A DNA stretch of 64,000 nucleotides, taken from Frigidibacter sp037095735 (GTDB taxonomy: Bacteria > Pseudomonadota > Alphaproteobacteria > Rhodobacterales > Rhodobacteraceae). The stretch's first letter is position 1. Every line of letters begins with the position of its first letter. A model generated the notes under the pieces. It was not told the DNA's origin. It did no database searches and worked only from the letters and a program-made list of their open reading frames with translations. Made by a program: the position numbers and the translations under genes. The stretch is from NCBI RefSeq assembly GCF_037095735.1, contig NZ_JBAWKD010000009.1:1-64000 (forward strand), written 5' to 3'. Of the stretch, positions 25,885-34,010 are shown piece after piece.

Positions 25885-26421
25885 TCAGCCCTGCGGCTCG
25901 ACCACGAAGGCCGAGACCGCGGTCAGCGCGTAATAGCCGTTGCGGTCCTTCGCGAGGTCGAGTCCCAGCCCGACACCCGGCAGGATCGGGCGGAAGGTCG
26001 CGCAGGCGCGCACCAGCATCATCTGGTTCTCCTTGCCCTGCACGAAGGTGACAGAGGGCGTGACTGAGGCCGCGCGGTCCACGCAGGGCGCCGCCGCCGA
26101 AGGCAGGCTCGCGCCCTTGGCGATCTGGGTCATTTCGACGACCAGAGACGTGTTGCAATCTGACAGCGCGATGACCGAGTTGCAGATGCGCGTGCGCAGC
26201 AGGTCCTGCGTCACTGTCGGCCAGGTGTTGATCCTGAGGTCGCGCACCGCGATGTCGACGCCGCGATCGAGCATCACCTGGCGCATCATCAGCGTGCCGG
26301 TTTCGGCCATCGAGCAGAGCACCAGCATGAACACCGGGAAGACGATGCAGAACTCGACGGTGGCGGTGCCGGCCTCGTCGCGCAGCCGCGCGCGCAAGCC
26401 ACGCAGAAGACGTCGGATCAT
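25885..26421 (-). CDS. TadE-like pseudopilin-type membrane protein
   Basis: A 178-residue protein with the same plan as its downstream neighbour: basic N-terminus, DEAGTATVEFCIVFPVFMLV (about residues 15-34) as prepilin-like segment and helix, then a soluble domain with three or four cysteines. The start ATG at 26421 overlaps the stop of the upstream vWA gene (ATGA), so translation is coupled. The pattern TadG(vWA)-TadE-TadE is a known arrangement in Rhodobacterales tad loci, but here it is separate from core tad genes. Confidence 0.75.
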   Translation of the reverse strand: MIRRLLRGLRARLRDEAGTATVEFCIVFPVFMLVLCSMAETGTLMMRQVMLDRGVDIAVRDLRINTWPTVTQDLLRTRICNSVIALSDCNTSLVVEMTQIAKGASLPSAAAPCVDRAASVTPSVTFVQGKENQMMLVRACATFRPILPGVGLGLDLAKDRNGYYALTAVSAFVVEPQG

Positions 26422-28079
26422 TGCGTCAGCCTCAGCATGCGGATCGAGTTGGCGATGCCGGCGAAGGCGGTGGCGATGTCGGTGCCCGAGCTTTCGTAAT
26501 AATAGGCCGGCGCCGAGACGCAGTCCTTCAGCGCGGCCTGCCCGGCGGGGCCGGCCCCGAAGGCGATCGCGAAGATCTTGGTGCCGGCGTCCTTGGCCTT
26601 GGTGCAGACCGAGCTGAGCCGCGAGTCCTTGGCGGCGTTGTCGGACGAGTCGACCGCGGCGGACATGAAGGCAGCCGCCGTCATCCCCGAGGCCTTTGCG
26701 GCGTAGGTCTTGGCGAAGTAGTCGACGTTCCAGTTCTGCCAGACCTGCGGCCAGGTCATCGTCACGGAGTTGCTGACGCTGGTCCACTTCGAGTTCGCGA
26801 AATCGTAGTACTTGTTCGAACTGCGGCTGGAGTCGTACCAGTAATAGTTGGTCGTGGTGACGCCCTTGCTGGTGGTCTGGTTGTAGACCATGTTCGAGTT
26901 GCCCGAACGGTAGTTCTTCAGCCGGAAGGTGTAGGTGTTCTCGCCGTCGGTCATCAGAACCATGATCTTGAGCGTGTCGTTGCTCTTGTAGGCGGTCGGA
27001 TGGTCCGTGAGCGACTTGTCGACGGTGCCGGCGGTGACCATTTTGTTCAGCGCCGGGCGGATTGCGGGATCCAGCAGCGCCAGCCCCCATTTCGCACCGA
27101 TCTCGATCGCGGTGTCGCCCTCGGCGGTCAGGGCATTGATCTTGTCGATCAGGGTCTGCTGGTTCTGCGAGAAGGCCAGCACCGGCGAGATCGGGGTCGT
27201 GTCGTAGCCGAAGCATTCACGCAGGTAGGGCGCTGCGTAGCTCGAGGGGTGGTAGGCCGCGGGGCGCACGTCGGCATAGGCGGTGCGCGCCAAGGTCTCG
27301 GTCGGCGTGATCGCGACGCTATTGAAGTCCGAACCGATAAAATCGACGCAGTTCGACATCGTGTGCTCGGTCGTCAGCGTCATCTTGGCGGCAAGGGCAG
27401 AGCTGATGTTCACCTGCTCGGCATAGGGCACGATCGAGATCATCAGGTTGCCTCCGGTGCCGCCGGCGCCCGAGACGTTGGTGAACATCGTCTTCACGAA
27501 CTGCACCGCGGCCGGCTTCAGCAGGGTCAGCTTGTAGACGTATTTGCCGCTGGCGCTGTCGTAGACCTTCATGCTGTCGTTCGCCATCGAGCCAGAGACG
27601 TCCAGCACCATCGAGATCTCGACGTTGCCGATCGATTCCTGCGCGACCGCGCTGCTCGGCGCTTCGAGCGAGTAGACCCCGGTATGGCGCAGGAACCAGG
27701 TGTCGGTCTTCACGTCGACCGTGCCCGAGACCTTTTTCCATTCGTTCAGCGTGCCGTAGCTGGCCGCCGCGACAGGCTTGAAGCGCGAGATGCCGGCCTT
27801 GGCGAAATAGTCGTTGAGCACGTCCTGCGGCTTGGTGGTGTTGCTGAGGTCGGCCGCAGCGAGGACCGCGCGGTCGAGCGTCGCCACCGCGGTGGTGCGC
27901 TCGGCCTCGAAATGGATCACGTCGAGCGCCAGCCCGCACAGCAGGATCACCATGGTCAGCATGATGATCCCGAAGATCAGGATCGAGCCGCTCTCGTCGC
28001 GGCGGAACCGGCGCAGGCGCACGGCGGCGCGCTTCGTCCGCATCGACATCACGCCGCGACCACCGGGTTTCATGCTCAT
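26418..28079 (-). CDS. TadG-like protein with von Willebrand factor A domain
   Basis: A 553-residue membrane-anchored protein. Residues 21-54 hold a basic patch, the DESGS prepilin-like motif and one membrane helix. The vWA domain starts near 153 with the MIDAS D-x-S-x-S in LDVSGSMAND (D160, S162, S164). It continues through a Ser/Thr/Tyr-rich insert, the strand IMVLMTDGENT (about 343-353) and the C-terminal IFAIAFGAG. Such proteins sit in the inner membrane or are released by the Tad system, and may mediate adhesion. The ATG at 28079 has GGAGATG upstream. It is first gene of a three-gene run. Confidence 0.8.
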   Translation of the reverse strand: MSMKPGGRGVMSMRTKRAAVRLRRFRRDESGSILIFGIIMLTMVILLCGLALDVIHFEAERTTAVATLDRAVLAAADLSNTTKPQDVLNDYFAKAGISRFKPVAAASYGTLNEWKKVSGTVDVKTDTWFLRHTGVYSLEAPSSAVAQESIGNVEISMVLDVSGSMANDSMKVYDSASGKYVYKLTLLKPAAVQFVKTMFTNVSGAGGTGGNLMISIVPYAEQVNISSALAAKMTLTTEHTMSNCVDFIGSDFNSVAITPTETLARTAYADVRPAAYHPSSYAAPYLRECFGYDTTPISPVLAFSQNQQTLIDKINALTAEGDTAIEIGAKWGLALLDPAIRPALNKMVTAGTVDKSLTDHPTAYKSNDTLKIMVLMTDGENTYTFRLKNYRSGNSNMVYNQTTSKGVTTTNYYWYDSSRSSNKYYDFANSKWTSVSNSVTMTWPQVWQNWNVDYFAKTYAAKASGMTAAAFMSAAVDSSDNAAKDSRLSSVCTKAKDAGTKIFAIAFGAGPAGQAALKDCVSAPAYYYESSGTDIATAFAGIANSIRMLRLTQ

Positions 28080-28120
28080 CGACTCATCTCCGCCGTTCTG
28101 CGCGCCTTGCGGCCCGACAG

Positions 28121-28156
28121 CGCCATAAACAGCGGGATGGGGGCGGATTTATGGCG
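28121..28156. repeat. Inverted repeat in the vWA/glutamate-dehydrogenase divergent region
   Basis: Perfect 9-bp arms CGCCATAAA (28121-28129) and TTTATGGCG (28148-28156) are separated by 18 bp. They lie about 42 bp upstream of the vWA start and 169 bp upstream of the dehydrogenase start. Arm centres are 27 bp apart. This could be an operator for a dimeric regulator. No T-tract follows, so a terminator is unlikely. Confidence 0.45.
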
Positions 28157-28324
28157 TCTCCGCGACGCTCGCCGCGCCTTTGGCGGACCGCCTCGCGGCA
28201 GGCGGCGGCAGGTGCATCCCAAGGTTGCCGCAGCGGCCGCCGACATGGGCCCTGCGCGGTCCGGCTGGCGGCGAAACGCGCGCGGGGCTAGCCTGAGCCC
28301 ATCATCCAGGGAGGGAGGAACCTG

Positions 28325-29755
28325 ATGAGCCTTGCCGGAGAACCGAGCTTCCGCGAATCCGTCGACCTGATGTTCAACCGCGCGGTCAGGGTCATGGGCC
28401 TGTCGCCGGGGCTCGAGGAGAAGATCCGCGTCTGCAACTCGTGCTACACCGTGCGCTTCGGCGTGCGGCTGCGCGGCGACATCCACACTTTCACCGGCTA
28501 TCGCGCGGTGCATTCCGAACATGCGGAGCCGGTGAAGGGCGGCATCCGCTACGCGATGAGCGTGAACCAGGACGAGGTCGAGGCGCTGGCGGCGCTGATG
28601 ACCTACAAATGCGCGCTGGTCGAGACGCCCTTCGGCGGCTCGAAGGGCGGGCTGCGCATCGACCCCTCGAAATGGGAGGAGGACGAGCTGGAACGCATCA
28701 CCCGCCGCTTCGCCTACGAGCTGATCAAGCGCGACCTGATCAATCCCAGCCAGAACGTCCCCGCCCCCGACATGGGCACGTCCGAGCGCGAGATGGCCTG
28801 GATCGTCGACCAGTACCAGCGGATGAACACCACCGACATCAACGCGCTGGCCTGCGTCACCGGCAAGCCGCTGCACCAGGGCGGCATCGCCGGCCGGGTC
28901 GAGGCGACGGGCCGCGGGCTGCAATACGCGCTGCGCGAGTTCTTCCGCCATCCCGAGGACGTGGCCCGCGCGGGCCTTTCGGGCGGGCTCGAGGGCAAGC
29001 GCGCGATCGTGCAGGGCCTGGGCAACGTCGGCTATCACACCGCGAAGTTCCTGACCGAAGAGGACGGCGTCCGGTTGCTCGCGATCATCGAGCGCGACGG
29101 GGCGATCTTCTCGGCCGAGGGGCTGGACGTAGAGGCGGTGCGCGACTGGATCCGGCTGAACGGGGGCGTGAAGGGCTTCCCCGGCGCGACCTTCTCGGCC
29201 GACGGGCCGGGGATGCTGGAGACCGACTGCGACATCCTGATCCCCGCGGCGATGGAGGGGGTCATCAACCTTGGCAACGCGGCCCGGCTGAAGGCGCCGC
29301 TGATTCTCGAGGCGGCGAACGGGCCGATCACCGCCGGGGCCGACGAGGCGCTGCGCGAAAAGGGCGTGGTGGTGATTCCCGACATGTTCGCCAATGCCGG
29401 CGGGGTCACGGTCTCGTATTTCGAGTGGGTCAAGAACCTCGGCCACATCGGCTTCGGGCGGATGGAACGGCGCCAGGAAGAGGCCCGGCACAAGCTGCTG
29501 ATCGACGAGCTGGAACGTCTGTCGGCCGATCAGGACCTGGGCTGGACGCTGTCGCCCCGCTTCAAGCACCGCTATCTGAAGGGCGCCGACGAGCTAGAAC
29601 TGGTGCGATCCGGCCTCGATGACACGATGCGTGGGGCCTACCAGCAGATGCGCGTGCTGTGGCACGACCGGCCCGAAATCACCGACCTGCGCATGGCCGC
29701 CTATGTTGTCGCGATCGACCGGATTGCGAAATCATACAAATCAAAAGGACTTTAA
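28325..29755 (+). CDS. Glu/Leu/Phe/Val dehydrogenase (glutamate dehydrogenase)
   Basis: A 476-residue amino-acid dehydrogenase. The catalytic domain shows EPVKGGIRYAMSV (about residues 62-74) with the substrate-binding Lys, TYKCALVETPFGGSKGG (about 93-109) with the catalytic Lys region, and NVPAPDMGTSEREMAW. The coenzyme domain has the Rossmann motif GLGNVGYHTA near 233-242. Probable reaction: oxidative deamination of glutamate to 2-oxoglutarate with NAD. AGGGAGGAA precedes the ATG. It is a monocistronic gene between two Tad-like sets. A hairpin follows it. Confidence 0.93.
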   Translation: MSLAGEPSFRESVDLMFNRAVRVMGLSPGLEEKIRVCNSCYTVRFGVRLRGDIHTFTGYRAVHSEHAEPVKGGIRYAMSVNQDEVEALAALMTYKCALVETPFGGSKGGLRIDPSKWEEDELERITRRFAYELIKRDLINPSQNVPAPDMGTSEREMAWIVDQYQRMNTTDINALACVTGKPLHQGGIAGRVEATGRGLQYALREFFRHPEDVARAGLSGGLEGKRAIVQGLGNVGYHTAKFLTEEDGVRLLAIIERDGAIFSAEGLDVEAVRDWIRLNGGVKGFPGATFSADGPGMLETDCDILIPAAMEGVINLGNAARLKAPLILEAANGPITAGADEALREKGVVVIPDMFANAGGVTVSYFEWVKNLGHIGFGRMERRQEEARHKLLIDELERLSADQDLGWTLSPRFKHRYLKGADELELVRSGLDDTMRGAYQQMRVLWHDRPEITDLRMAAYVVAIDRIAKSYKSKGL

Positions 29756-29773
29756 AAGCGGAGAATTTGCGGC

Positions 29774-29804
29774 GTCCGGGCGGATTCCCTGTGACCGCCC
29801 GGAC
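29774..29804 (+). terminator. Hairpin after the glutamate dehydrogenase gene
   Basis: A perfect 10-bp repeat (GTCCGGGCGG / CCGCCCGGAC) with an 11-nt loop lies 18 bp after the stop. No T-run follows, so termination is only probable. Two GANTC sites (29783-29787, 29802-29806) overlap its arms. Confidence 0.5.
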
Positions 29805-29902
29805 TCCGGCGCAAGTCCGCCGCAAACCGGCCATAATTTTCTTAACAACTTGTAGCTGTCCGGAGGGACCAAGCAAACAGTTCGAGTTGTCGGGGAAGAG
29901 TT

Positions 29903-30319
29903 ATGAGCAAATCCCGAAAGATCACGGGTCGACAGATCGCGGCGCAGGCGCGCGACGAGGAGGGAAGTGCAACGATCGAGGCCGTCCTGTGGATGCCGAT
30001 CCTGCTCTTCCTGTTCATGCTGGCCGCGAACGCCTGTCTGGCGTTCTTCGCGCACAGCCAGATGATGCGCGTCCTGCAGGACGTGAACCGCTCGATGTCG
30101 GTCGGGCGCATCGCCTCGGCCAGCGAAGCCGAGCAGACGGTGCGCGACATGCTGCCCGACTTCGCGGACGAGCTGACGGTCGAGACGACGGTGAGCAACG
30201 GCATCATCGAAACCATCGCCTCGCTGCCGGTGAGCGCGGTGATCACCTTCCACTCTCTCGACGGCTGGATCGGCAATGCCGCCATCACGGTGAGGAGCTA
30301 CCAGTATGCAGAGCTCTGA
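29903..30319 (+). CDS. TadE-like pseudopilin-type membrane protein
   Basis: A 138-residue protein. Residues 18-45 carry the basic/acidic lead DEEGSATIEAVLWMPILLF with the G-x-x-x-x-E motif, continuing into one membrane helix; a small periplasmic domain follows. GGGGAAGAG precedes the ATG. It overlaps the start of the next, TadG-like, gene by 14 bases. It mirrors the TadE/TadG set on the other side of the dehydrogenase gene, but its sequence is clearly different, so this is not a recent duplication. Confidence 0.78.
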   Translation: MSKSRKITGRQIAAQARDEEGSATIEAVLWMPILLFLFMLAANACLAFFAHSQMMRVLQDVNRSMSVGRIASASEAEQTVRDMLPDFADELTVETTVSNGIIETIASLPVSAVITFHSLDGWIGNAAITVRSYQYAEL

Positions 30320-31634
30320 TCGTCGCCCCGCCCCGCTGGCCGCCTTCGCCCGCCACGAGGACGGTGCCATCACCGCCTTCGCGATCTTCACCGTGGTCTG
30401 CCTGTGCATGATGCTGGGCATCGCCGTCGATGCCGGCAACGCCTATCGCCAGCGCACCCAGCTTCAGGTCGCCACCGACGTGGCCGCCCATGCCGCGATC
30501 TACATCCGCGAGACCAGCACCCAGAGCGACGCCACCTCGAAGGCGGTGGCGATCGCCCACGACACGATGGCGGTCGAGGACGATCTCGACCCGACGCTGA
30601 CCTCGGCCGATGTCACCTTCGGCACCTGGGACGAGACCACCCGCACCTTCACCGCCAACAGCGCCTCGCGCAGTGCCGTCCGCGTGTCCGCCGGCCGCAC
30701 CGAAGAGCGCGAGAACCCGGTGTCGACCTTCATGCTGCGGCTGGCGGGCGTCGACATCTGGAACGTCTCGGCCTCGACCGTGGCCGAGACCTACCGCCCG
30801 ACCTGCCTGCGCGAGGGCTTCGTCGCCGAGGGCGTCGTCGACATCCAGTCGAACAACACCTTCGTGAACGGGTTCTGCATGCACTCGAACACCTATGTGT
30901 CGCTGAACCAGAACAACACCTTCGAGGCCGGGACCATCGTCTCGATGCCGCATCTCGACGATCTCGACGTCCCGAACTCGGGGATGGAGAAGAACGACGG
31001 TCTGGAAGAGGCGCTGCGCGAAAGCTTCTACAACATCCGCATCCTGTCGCGGGTCGGCGGGATCATCGACGGCATCGCCAATCTGTCGGCAGACTACCTG
31101 CCCGACTACATCACCAACACGACCGTGGTCACCCTCACCTCGAAATCGCCGACGGTGACCGATTTCGTCGCCGGCAAGATGTACCGGCTCGCCTGCTCGG
31201 GCAACAAGGTGACGATCTCGACGAACGGCGCCGCGACCACGGTGAGCAAGGTGGTGATCATGGCCTCCTGCCCCGTCACTTTCGCGCAGGGCGTGGCGCT
31301 GGAAGATGTCGTTTTCACCAACACTTCGACCGACGCCAAGTCCTTCAACGCCCCTTCGGGCGTGCGGCTGGGCAAGGACGACGGCTGCGCCGCGGGTGGC
31401 GGCGCCCAGCTGGTGACCATGGGCGGGGTCAACTTCGCCGCCGCCATGCAGATGTACGGCAGCCAGATCCTCGCGCTGGGCACCGTCGAGTTCGCGGCGA
31501 ATGCCGACGGGATCGAGGGCGCCTCGATCGTCAGCCGCGACGGCATCGACGGCACCTCGAACATGACCATGGGCTATTGCGGCTCTGGCATGGAGGACAA
31601 TTTCGAGGCCGACTACTTCCGGATCGTGCAGTAG
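30306..31634 (+). CDS. TadG-like protein with a beta-helix-like passenger region
   Basis: A 442-residue protein. The N-terminus has the HEDGAITAFAIFTVVCLCMM prepilin-like helix (about residues 17-36), then AVDAGNAYRQRTQLQVATDVAAHAA (in part), the usual TadG N-terminal module. From about 170 the sequence turns to short repeated strands rich in Val, Asn and Gly (VVDIQSNNTFVNG, YVSLNQNNTFEAG), suggesting a parallel beta-helix, with scattered cysteines. No vWA motif is seen. It is a predicted surface or secreted substrate/adhesin of a Tad-type machine. A hairpin (31652-31668) follows. Confidence 0.75.
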   Translation: MQSSDRRPAPLAAFARHEDGAITAFAIFTVVCLCMMLGIAVDAGNAYRQRTQLQVATDVAAHAAIYIRETSTQSDATSKAVAIAHDTMAVEDDLDPTLTSADVTFGTWDETTRTFTANSASRSAVRVSAGRTEERENPVSTFMLRLAGVDIWNVSASTVAETYRPTCLREGFVAEGVVDIQSNNTFVNGFCMHSNTYVSLNQNNTFEAGTIVSMPHLDDLDVPNSGMEKNDGLEEALRESFYNIRILSRVGGIIDGIANLSADYLPDYITNTTVVTLTSKSPTVTDFVAGKMYRLACSGNKVTISTNGAATTVSKVVIMASCPVTFAQGVALEDVVFTNTSTDAKSFNAPSGVRLGKDDGCAAGGGAQLVTMGGVNFAAAMQMYGSQILALGTVEFAANADGIEGASIVSRDGIDGTSNMTMGYCGSGMEDNFEADYFRIVQ

Positions 31635-31651
31635 AGGGAACCCGCCGGCGG

Positions 31652-31668
31652 ACCCCCGTCCTGGGGGT
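31652..31668 (+). terminator. Hairpin after the TadG-like gene
   Basis: ACCCCC / GGGGGT stem with a 5-nt loop, 17 bp after the stop codon, without a T-tract. The rest of the 127-bp gap to the GST gene shows no gene. Confidence 0.4.
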
Positions 31669-31761
31669 TCCGGGATTGAACCGCCGCAGGGGCGCGCTTA
31701 AACCCGTGAGGGGGCGCCGCCTGCTGCGGCCGTGCCCGGAAGACTGACGATAGGGTCCCGC

Positions 31762-32430
31762 ATGGCTGTCCGCCTCTACCACTTCCCGCTTTCGCCCTTC
31801 TGCCGCAAGGTGCGCCTGACCCTTGCCGAGAAGCGCATCGAGGTGGAGCTGATCGAGGAACGCTACTGGGAGCCGAGCAACGACTTCCTGCGCCGCAACC
31901 CGGCCGGCAAGGTGCCGGTGCTGCGCTGGGACAGCCGGGTGATGTCGGAAAGCCAGGCGATCTGCGAATGGCTGGACGAGACCCAGGGCGCGCCGCAGCT
32001 GCTGCCCCGCGACCCCGACCAGCGGTTCGAGGTCCGCAGGCTCTGCGCCTGGTTCGACGACAAGTTCCACGAGGATGTCACCTCGAAGCTGCTCTACGAG
32101 CGGGTGAACAAGAAGGTGATGGGCCTCGGCTATCCGGATTCGAAGAACGTCAAGTTCGGCGCGACCCGGATCAAGTACCACATCGACTACATGGCCTGGC
32201 TGCTGGAAACCCGTCGCTGGCTTGCCGGCAACGACATGACCCTGGCCGATTTCGCCGCGGCCGCGCATCTGAGCTGCCTCGACTACATCTCGGACGTCGA
32301 CTGGAACCGCCAGCCCGCGGTGCGCGACTGGTATGCGAAGATAAAGTCGCGGCCCTCGTTCCGCTCGCTGCTGGCCGACCAGGTGCCGGGCTTCCCGCCG
32401 CCCGCGCATTATGCCGATCTCGACTTCTGA
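31762..32430 (+). CDS. Glutathione S-transferase family protein
   Basis: A 222-residue GST. The thioredoxin-like N-terminal domain starts RLYHFPLSPFCRKVRLTLAE with the S-P-F-C site (residues 10-13) and has NPAGKVPVLRWD (about 50-61) and the SESQAI glutathione-binding motif. The helical C-terminal domain contains ADFAAAAHLSCLDY. The upstream in-frame ATG at 31732 lacks a ribosome site; 31762 is the family-like start. The end overlaps queG by 20 bases in another frame, so the two are probably co-transcribed. The substrate is unknown. Confidence 0.88.
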   Translation: MAVRLYHFPLSPFCRKVRLTLAEKRIEVELIEERYWEPSNDFLRRNPAGKVPVLRWDSRVMSESQAICEWLDETQGAPQLLPRDPDQRFEVRRLCAWFDDKFHEDVTSKLLYERVNKKVMGLGYPDSKNVKFGATRIKYHIDYMAWLLETRRWLAGNDMTLADFAAAAHLSCLDYISDVDWNRQPAVRDWYAKIKSRPSFRSLLADQVPGFPPPAHYADLDF

Positions 32431-33454
32431 TCTGCGCGACCGCCTCGCCGCCCGCGCGGTCGAGGAGGGCTTCACCGCCATCGGCCTGTGCGATCCGGGC
32501 GCGATCCCCGGCGCCGCCGCGCGGTTGGCCGCCTTCGTGGCCGAGGGCCGGCACGGGCAGATGGGCTGGATGGCCGAGCGGATGGAATGGCGCGGCGATC
32601 CGACCGCGCTCTGGCCCGAGGCGCGCACGGTGATCATGCTGGCCGAGGCCTATACGCCGGGGCATGACCCGCTGGCGGTGCTGTCACGGCCCGAGGCGGG
32701 GGCGGTCAGCGTCTATGCGCAGGGCAAGGATTACCACGACCTCGTCAAGAAGCGGCTGAAGCGGCTGGGGCGCTGGCTGATCGACGCCGCGGGGCCCGAG
32801 ACGCAGATCAAGGTCTTCGTCGACACCGCCCCGGTGATGGAAAAGCCGCTCGCGCAGGCCGCGGGGCTGGGCTGGCAGGGCAAGCACACCAACCTGCTGG
32901 GCCGCGGCATCGGCAACTGGGTGTTCCTTGGCGCGATCTTCACCACGCTCGACCTGCCGAAGGACGCGCCCGAGCCCGAGCGCTGCGGCAGCTGTACCGC
33001 CTGCCTCGACGCCTGCCCGACCAAGGCGTTTCCGGCGCCCTTCCAGCTCGATGCGCGGCGCTGCATCTCGTATCTGACGATCGAGCATCGCGGGCCGGTG
33101 GACCCTGACCTGCGGCCGCTGATGGGCAACCGGATCTATGGCTGCGACGATTGCCTGGCGGTCTGTCCCTGGAACAAGTTCGCGCAAGAGGCGCGCGAGA
33201 TCGGCTATGCCCCGCGCGTGCCCGAGGCGCCGCTGCTGGCAGAGCTTGCGGCGCTGGACGACGCGGGGTTCCGCGCGCGTTTTGCCGGCAGCCCGATCAA
33301 GCGGATCGGGCGCGACCGGATGGTGCGCAACGTGCTGTACGCGATCGGGAATTCCGGCCTGCGCGGCTTGCGCCCCGCAGCCGAGGCCCTGACCGCCGAC
33401 CCGGACGAGACGGTGGCAGAGGCCGCCGCCTGGGCGCTGGCGCGCCTGCCCTAG
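32411..33454 (+). CDS. queG: Epoxyqueuosine reductase
   Basis: A 347-residue B12- and iron-sulfur-dependent enzyme that makes the last step of queuosine synthesis, reducing epoxyqueuosine at the wobble base of tRNAs with GUN anticodons. It shows the substrate-pocket motif FVDTAPVMEKPLAQAAGLGW (about residues 136-155) with the conserved Asp, two ferredoxin clusters (CGSCTACLDACPTK, then CDDCLAVCPWNK), and a C-terminal HEAT-like segment. Its stop shares the sequence CTAG with the convergent ohrR stop. Confidence 0.95.
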   Translation: MPISTSDLRDRLAARAVEEGFTAIGLCDPGAIPGAAARLAAFVAEGRHGQMGWMAERMEWRGDPTALWPEARTVIMLAEAYTPGHDPLAVLSRPEAGAVSVYAQGKDYHDLVKKRLKRLGRWLIDAAGPETQIKVFVDTAPVMEKPLAQAAGLGWQGKHTNLLGRGIGNWVFLGAIFTTLDLPKDAPEPERCGSCTACLDACPTKAFPAPFQLDARRCISYLTIEHRGPVDPDLRPLMGNRIYGCDDCLAVCPWNKFAQEAREIGYAPRVPEAPLLAELAALDDAGFRARFAGSPIKRIGRDRMVRNVLYAIGNSGLRGLRPAAEALTADPDETVAEAAAWALARLP

Positions 33455-33900
33455 CCCTTCTTGCGGATCGCCGCGTCGAAGGCCTGCACCCCGTCCTTCA
33501 GCGCCAGCAGGTCCGCAGGCGGCATCTGCGACTGCTCGAGCACGCAGCGCGCCATCGCCCCCGCCTTGTGATAGAGCGCCCGGCCCTTGTCGCTGAGCGT
33601 GATCCGCACCTGCCGCTCGTCCTCGGGGTCGCGGGCGCGGGTCAGAAGCCCCGCCGCCTCCATCCGCTTCAGGAGCGGCGTCAACGTGTTCGATTCAAGC
33701 CGCATCGCCTGGCCCAGGTCCGACACCGTGCGCCCGTCGCGCTCCCACAGCGCGGTCAGCACAAGGAACTGCGGATAGGTCAGCCCCATCTCGTCCAGCA
33801 CCGGCTTGTAGAGGTGCTGAACGGCATGCGCGGCGGAATAAAGTGCGAAGCACAGCATTCCGTCCAGCGGTGGCACATAGTTCGAATAGTCTTCTTCCAT
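33451..33900 (-). CDS. ohrR: MarR-family organic-peroxide sensor OhrR
   Basis: A 149-residue winged-helix repressor. The reactive Cys17 lies in LCFALYSAAHAV, the OhrR-specific motif in helix 1, with the partner tyrosine-containing stretch TYPQFLVLTALW; wHTH residues LESNTLTPLLKRMEAAGLL follow. Its identity is strongly supported by the divergent ohr gene. In this family oxidation of the cysteine by organic peroxides releases the repressor from DNA. Its own ATG is only 22 bp from the first operator copy, so autoregulation is expected. Convergent with queG (4-bp overlap). Confidence 0.93.
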   Translation of the reverse strand: MEEDYSNYVPPLDGMLCFALYSAAHAVQHLYKPVLDEMGLTYPQFLVLTALWERDGRTVSDLGQAMRLESNTLTPLLKRMEAAGLLTRARDPEDERQVRITLSDKGRALYHKAGAMARCVLEQSQMPPADLLALKDGVQAFDAAIRKKG

Positions 33901-33921
33901 GAGGCCAAGATAAATCGCGCG

Positions 33922-33996
33922 CGATCTAATCGCAAGAGATTGACATTCTCCCGACGAGTCGGCTATTCAGTCGCACACGATCTAATCGCAAGCGAT
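33922..33996. promoter_or_regulatory. Doubled OhrR operator with ohr promoter
   Basis: Two copies of a 19-bp sequence (CGATCTAATCGCAAGAGAT at 33922-33940 and CGATCTAATCGCAAGCGAT at 33978-33996; one mismatch) lie 56 bp apart, in the ohrR-ohr gap. Each contains palindromic parts: GCGAT-CTA-ATCGC around the first, ATCGC-AA-GCGAT in the second. Between them is a consensus -35 TTGACA (33940-33945) and a possible -10 TATTCA (33964-33969, 18-bp spacing). The first copy touches the -35; the second lies near the start site. Repression of ohr, and probably of ohrR, is inferred. Confidence 0.75.
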
Positions 33997-34010
33997 CAAG
34001 GAAGCCTGCC

